Source: Hydractinia symbiolongicarpus (lineage: Eukaryota > Cnidaria > Hydrozoa > Anthoathecata > Hydractiniidae). Taken from it: 64,000 nucleotides of DNA. The stretch is from NCBI RefSeq assembly GCF_029227915.1, contig NC_079888.1, forward strand, positions 23,974,001 to 24,038,000, in the 5' to 3' direction. The first letter of the stretch is position 1. Every line of letters begins with the position of its first letter. Under the pieces are notes generated by a model. That model ran no database searches and was not told the origin of the DNA. It was given only the letters and a program-made list of their open reading frames with translations. Below are positions 61,101 to 64,000 of the stretch, one piece after another. The translations under genes and the position numbers were made by a program.

Positions 61101-61900
61101 TTTAAAAAATCGTTTGGGAAATGAGTTTACTCCCTGGGTACTTTATTTGTATACTTTTGACTATACGGGCCGAGTCCAGGATTTACGGAAAATCGCAGGT
61201 TTTCGTTTGCCGGCGATTAAACTTCTTTTATTCAGCGTCTCATCAAAAATGAAAACATTTTTAAAAACTACAAGTCTCATGCGTTTTAGTGGTGAAAAAG
61301 TAATTTAAAAAATCGTTCGGGAAATGAGTTTACTCCCTGGGTACTTTCTTTGTATACTTTTGACTATACGGGCCAAGCCCGGGATTTACGGGAAATCGCG
61401 GGTTTTCGTTTGCCGGCGATTAAACTTCTTTTATTCAGCGTCTCATCAAAAATGAAAACATTTTTGAAAACTACAAGTCTCATGCGTTTTAGTGGTGAAA
61501 AAATAATTTAAAAAATCGTTCGGGAAATGAGTTTACTCCCTGGGTACTTTCTTTGTATACTTTTGACTATACGGGCCGAGTCCGGGATTTACGGGAAATC
61601 GCGGATTTTCGTTTGCCGGCGATTAAACTTCTTTTATTCAGCGTCCCATCAAATATGAAAATATTTTTGAAAACTACAAGTCTCATGCGTTTAGTGGTAA
61701 AAAAATAATATAAAAAATCGTTCGGGAAATGAGTTTACTCCCTGGGTACTTTCTTTGTATACTTTTGACTATACGGGCCAAGCCCGGGATTTACGGGAAA
61801 TCGCGGGTTTTCGTTTGCCGGCGATTAAACTTCTTTTATTCAGGGTCTCATCAAAAATGAAAACATTTTTAAAAACTACAAGTCTTATGCGTTTTGGTGG
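58102..61900 (+). repeat. D-rich block: second copies of 2226- and 3641-bp offset repeats, sixth E/F pair
   Basis: Holds the second copy of 55,876-57,060, then GGAAACGAGTTTAC monomers near 59,501 and 60,512 (1011 bp, 5 monomers), the second copy of the AAAGCATTTTTG segment, and an E/F pair at 61,077 whose second monomer has lost the CGTGGTGG variant. Four or five class D segments are present. Confidence 0.8.
58591..58684 (+). repeat. Representative class D monomer segment
   Basis: Class D spans the end of one monomer and the start of the next: AAATTCTTTTATTCAG, CGTCCCATCAAATATGAA, then GCGTTTAGTGGTAAAA and AATAATATAAAAAATCG. Compared with class A it has one T fewer in TTTTAG, CCC for CTC, AAATATG for AAAAATG, and AATATAA for AATTTAA. 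It occurs near 8,605, 9,415, 10,426, 12,031, 13,042, 14,445, 19,285, 21,505, then many times from 23,730 to 39,900, and again from 55,690 to 61,650. I found none in 1-8.5 kb or between about 40 and 55.6 kb. Confidence 0.85.
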
Positions 61901-64000
61901 TGACAAAATAATTTAAAAAATCGTTCTGGAAATGAGTTAACTCCCTGGGTACTTTCTTTGTATACTTTTGACTATACGGGCCGAGTCCGGGATTTAGGGA
62001 AATCGCAGGTTTTCGTTTGCAGGCGATTAAACTGCTTTTATTCAGCGTCTCATTAAAAATGAAAACATTTTTTAAAACTAAAAGTCTCATGCGTTTTAGT
62101 GGTGAAAAAATAATTTAAAAAATCGTTCGGGAAATGAGTTTACTCCCTGGGTACTTTCTTTGTATACTTTTGACTATACGGGCCAAGCCGGGATTTACGG
62201 GAAATCGCGGGTTTTCGTTTGCCGGCGATTAAACTTCTTTTATTCAGCGTCTCATCAAAAATGAAAACATTTTTAAAAACTACAAGTCTTATGCGTTTAA
62301 GTGGTGAAAATATAATTTAGAAAATCGTTCTGGAATTGAGTTTACTCCCTGGGTACTTTCTTTGTATACTTTTGACTATACGGGCCAAGCCAGGATTTAC
62401 GGGAAATCGCGGGTTTTCGTTTGCCGGCGATTAAACTTCTTTTATTCAGCGTCTCATTAAAAATGAAAACATTTTTAAAAACTACAAGTCTTACGCGTTT
62501 TAGTGGTGAAAAAATAATTTAAAAAATCGTCCTGGAAATGAGTTTACTTACAGGGTACTTTCTTTGTATACATTCGACTATACGTGCCAAGCCCGGGATT
62601 TACGGGAAATCGCTGGTTTCAGTTTGCCGGCGATTATACTTCTTTTATTCAGCGTCTCATCAAAAATGAAAACATTTTTAAAAACTACAAGTCTTATGCG
62701 TTTTAGTGGTGAAAAAATAATTTAAAAAATCGTTCTGGAAATGAGTTTACCCACAAGATACTTTCTTTGTATACATTCGACTATACAGGCCAAGTCCGGG
62801 ATTTACGGGAAATCGCGGGTTTTCGTTTTCCGGCGATTAAACCTCTTTCATTAAGCGTCTCATCAAAAATGAAAACACTTTTGAAAACTACAAGTCTCAT
62901 GCGTTTTAGTGGTGAAAAAAAAATTTAAAAAATCGTTCGGGAAATGAGTTTACTCCCTGGGTACTTTCTTTGTATAATTTTGACTATACGGGCCGAGCCA
63001 AGGATTTACGGGAAATCGCAGGTTTTCGTTTGCCGGCGATTAAACTTCTTTTATTCAGCGTCTCATCAAAAATGAAAACATTTTTAAAAACTACAAGTCT
63101 CATGCGTTTTAGTGGTGAAAAAGTAATTTAATAAATTGTTCGGGAAATGAGTTTACTCTCTGGGTACTTTCTTTGTATACTTTTGACTATACGGGCCAAG
63201 CCCGGGATTTACGGGAAATCGCGGGTTTTCGTTTGCCGGCGATTAAACTTCTTTTATTCAGCGTCTCATCAAAAATGAAAACATTTTTGAAAACTACAAG
63301 TCTCATGCGTTTTAGTGGTGAAAAAATAATTTAAAAAATCGTTCGGGAAATGAGTTTACTCCCTGGGTACTTTCTTTGTATACTTTTGACTATACGGGCC
63401 AAGCCGGGATTTACGGGAAATCACGGGTTTTCGTTTGCCGGCGATTAAACTTCTTTTATTCAGCGTCTCATCAAAAATGAAAACATTTTTAAAAACTACA
63501 AGTCTTATGCGTTTTAGTGGTGAAAAAATAATTTAAAAAATCGTTCTGGAAATGAGTTTACCCACAGGGTACTTTCTTTGTATACATCCGACTATACGGG
63601 CCAAGCCCGGGATTTACGGGAAATCGCGGGTTTTCGTTTGCCGGCGATTAAACTTTTTTTATTCAGCGTCTCATCAAAAATGAAAACATTTTTAAAAACT
63701 ACAAGTCTTATGCGTTTTAGTGGTGAAAAAATAATTTAAAAAATCGTTCTGGAAATGAGTTTACCCACAAGGTACTTTCTTTGTATACATTCGACTATAC
63801 AGGCCAAGTCCGGGATTTACGGGAAATCGCGGGTTTTCGTTTTCTGGCGATTAAACCTCTTTCATTAAGCGTCTCATCAAAAATGAAAACACTTTTGAAA
63901 ACTACAAGTCTCATGCGTTTTAGTGGTGAAAAAAAAATTTAAAAAATCGTTCGGGAAATGAGTTTACTCCCTGGGTACTTTCTTTGTATAACTTTGACTA
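61901..64000 (+). repeat. More diverged A/B monomers, 1014-bp repeat at the window end
   Basis: Monomers carry many private changes: GGTGGTGACAAAA (about 61,896), TTTGCAGGCG (about 62,018), TTTAAGTGGTGAAAATATA (about 62,296), CGCTGGTTTCAG (about 62,610). TTACCCACAAG with CTATACAGGCC and AAAACACTTTTG is at about 62,750-62,885 and again at 63,764-63,899 (+1014 bp, 5 monomers). The window ends inside a monomer. Confidence 0.8.

Larger units (their letters stand above)
1..64000 (+). repeat. Satellite DNA array, ~202-bp monomer, ~316 copies, all head-to-tail
   Basis: Every line of the window contains the same ~202-bp sequence, recognisable by AAGTCTCATGCG, CTTTCTTTGTATAC, CGGGATTTACGGG, CCGGCGATTAAA and CATCAAAAATGAAAAC in fixed order. 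Successive starts of AAGTCT are at 1, 204, 406, 608, 810 and 1013, and so on to about 63,906, giving periods of 202-203 bp. Length varies mainly through single-base indels (GCCGAGTCC versus GCCAAGCC, A-run length). All copies have one orientation; I saw no inverted monomer, no unique spacer and no inserted element. Neither array edge is in the window. Arrays like this are typical of eukaryotic centromeric or subtelomeric heterochromatin, but the chromosomal location here is inference. I do not recognise the family. Confidence 0.98.

Noticed and set aside
1-64000. CRISPR array
   Set aside because: The period is ~202 bp and the whole monomer is repeated; there are no short repeats separated by unique spacers.
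1-64000. Transposon, retroelement or viral insertion
   Set aside because: Monomer phase continues through the window; the irregular spots are deletions or chimeras of the monomer itself, with no foreign sequence, terminal repeats or target-site duplications.
1-64000. tRNA, rRNA, 5S or other Pol III gene array
   Set aside because: I found no A/B-box pair, no cloverleaf and no rRNA-like segment in the monomer.
1-64000. Promoter, origin or riboswitch calls from TATAC/TATAA-like motifs
   Set aside because: Such motifs occur in every monomer because of its base composition, with no associated gene, so they carry no information.

Overview
The whole 64 kb window is one uninterrupted head-to-tail tandem array of a satellite DNA with a monomer of about 202-203 bp (37.6% G+C in a typical monomer). 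Taking the phase that starts at AAGTCTCATG, the first monomer starts at base 1 and the last at about 63,906, so roughly 316 monomers fit. All lie in the same orientation, and both ends of the window are inside the array. I see no protein gene, RNA gene, transposon, CRISPR array or unique sequence. Every open frame (up to 148 codons) is the repeat read in one of six frames, so none is annotated as a gene. An array this long with no genes points to a eukaryotic nuclear genome, probably centromeric or other heterochromatin. I do not recognise the family and cannot name the organism.

Monomers fall into linked sequence classes. Class A has CTTTTGAC between GTATA and TATAC, and CTTCTTTTATTCAG near its 3' side; subtypes differ at GCCAAGCCGGG, GCCGAGTCCGGG with GATTTAGGG, or ACGGCCGAG. 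Class B has CACAGGGTAC, ACATTCGAC, TTTTCCGGCG and CCTCTTTCATTAAG. Class G has ACATTCGAC, GCCCCGGATT and GGGAAAACGC, and nearly always follows B. Class D has CGTCCCATCAAATATGAA followed by GCGTTTAGTGG. An E/F pair has TTTTTGTGGTGAAATAATAA followed by CGTGGTGGAAAAG.

Layout. 1-3.7 kb: 6-, 8- and 9-monomer repeats of one block. 3.7-8.0 kb: an 8-monomer (1620 bp) repeat and a 129-bp truncated monomer. 8.3-15.3 kb: nested duplications of 810, 2616 and 1401 bp. 15.3-18.4 kb: a 5-monomer (1011 bp) repeat. 18.4-22.7 kb: an 11-monomer (2223 bp) repeat. 22.7-41.2 kb: a family of larger units marked by D and E/F monomers, with offsets of 2.0 to 5.9 kb. 41.2-44.0 kb: mixed A/B/G. 44.0-55.6 kb: a 2230-bp tandem duplication with further copies at +3039 and +4050 bp, and no class D. 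55.6-61.9 kb: D-rich blocks at offsets of 2226 and 3641 bp. 61.9-64 kb: more diverged A/B monomers.

There is thus no single fixed higher-order unit. The array is a patchwork of many duplications of different size and age, each a near-whole number of monomers, with a few sharp chimeric or truncated monomers at exchange points. No gene system, and so no undescribed functional system, is present. The interest lies in the satellite family and its recombination record. All offsets were read by eye from shared rare variants; no alignment was run.
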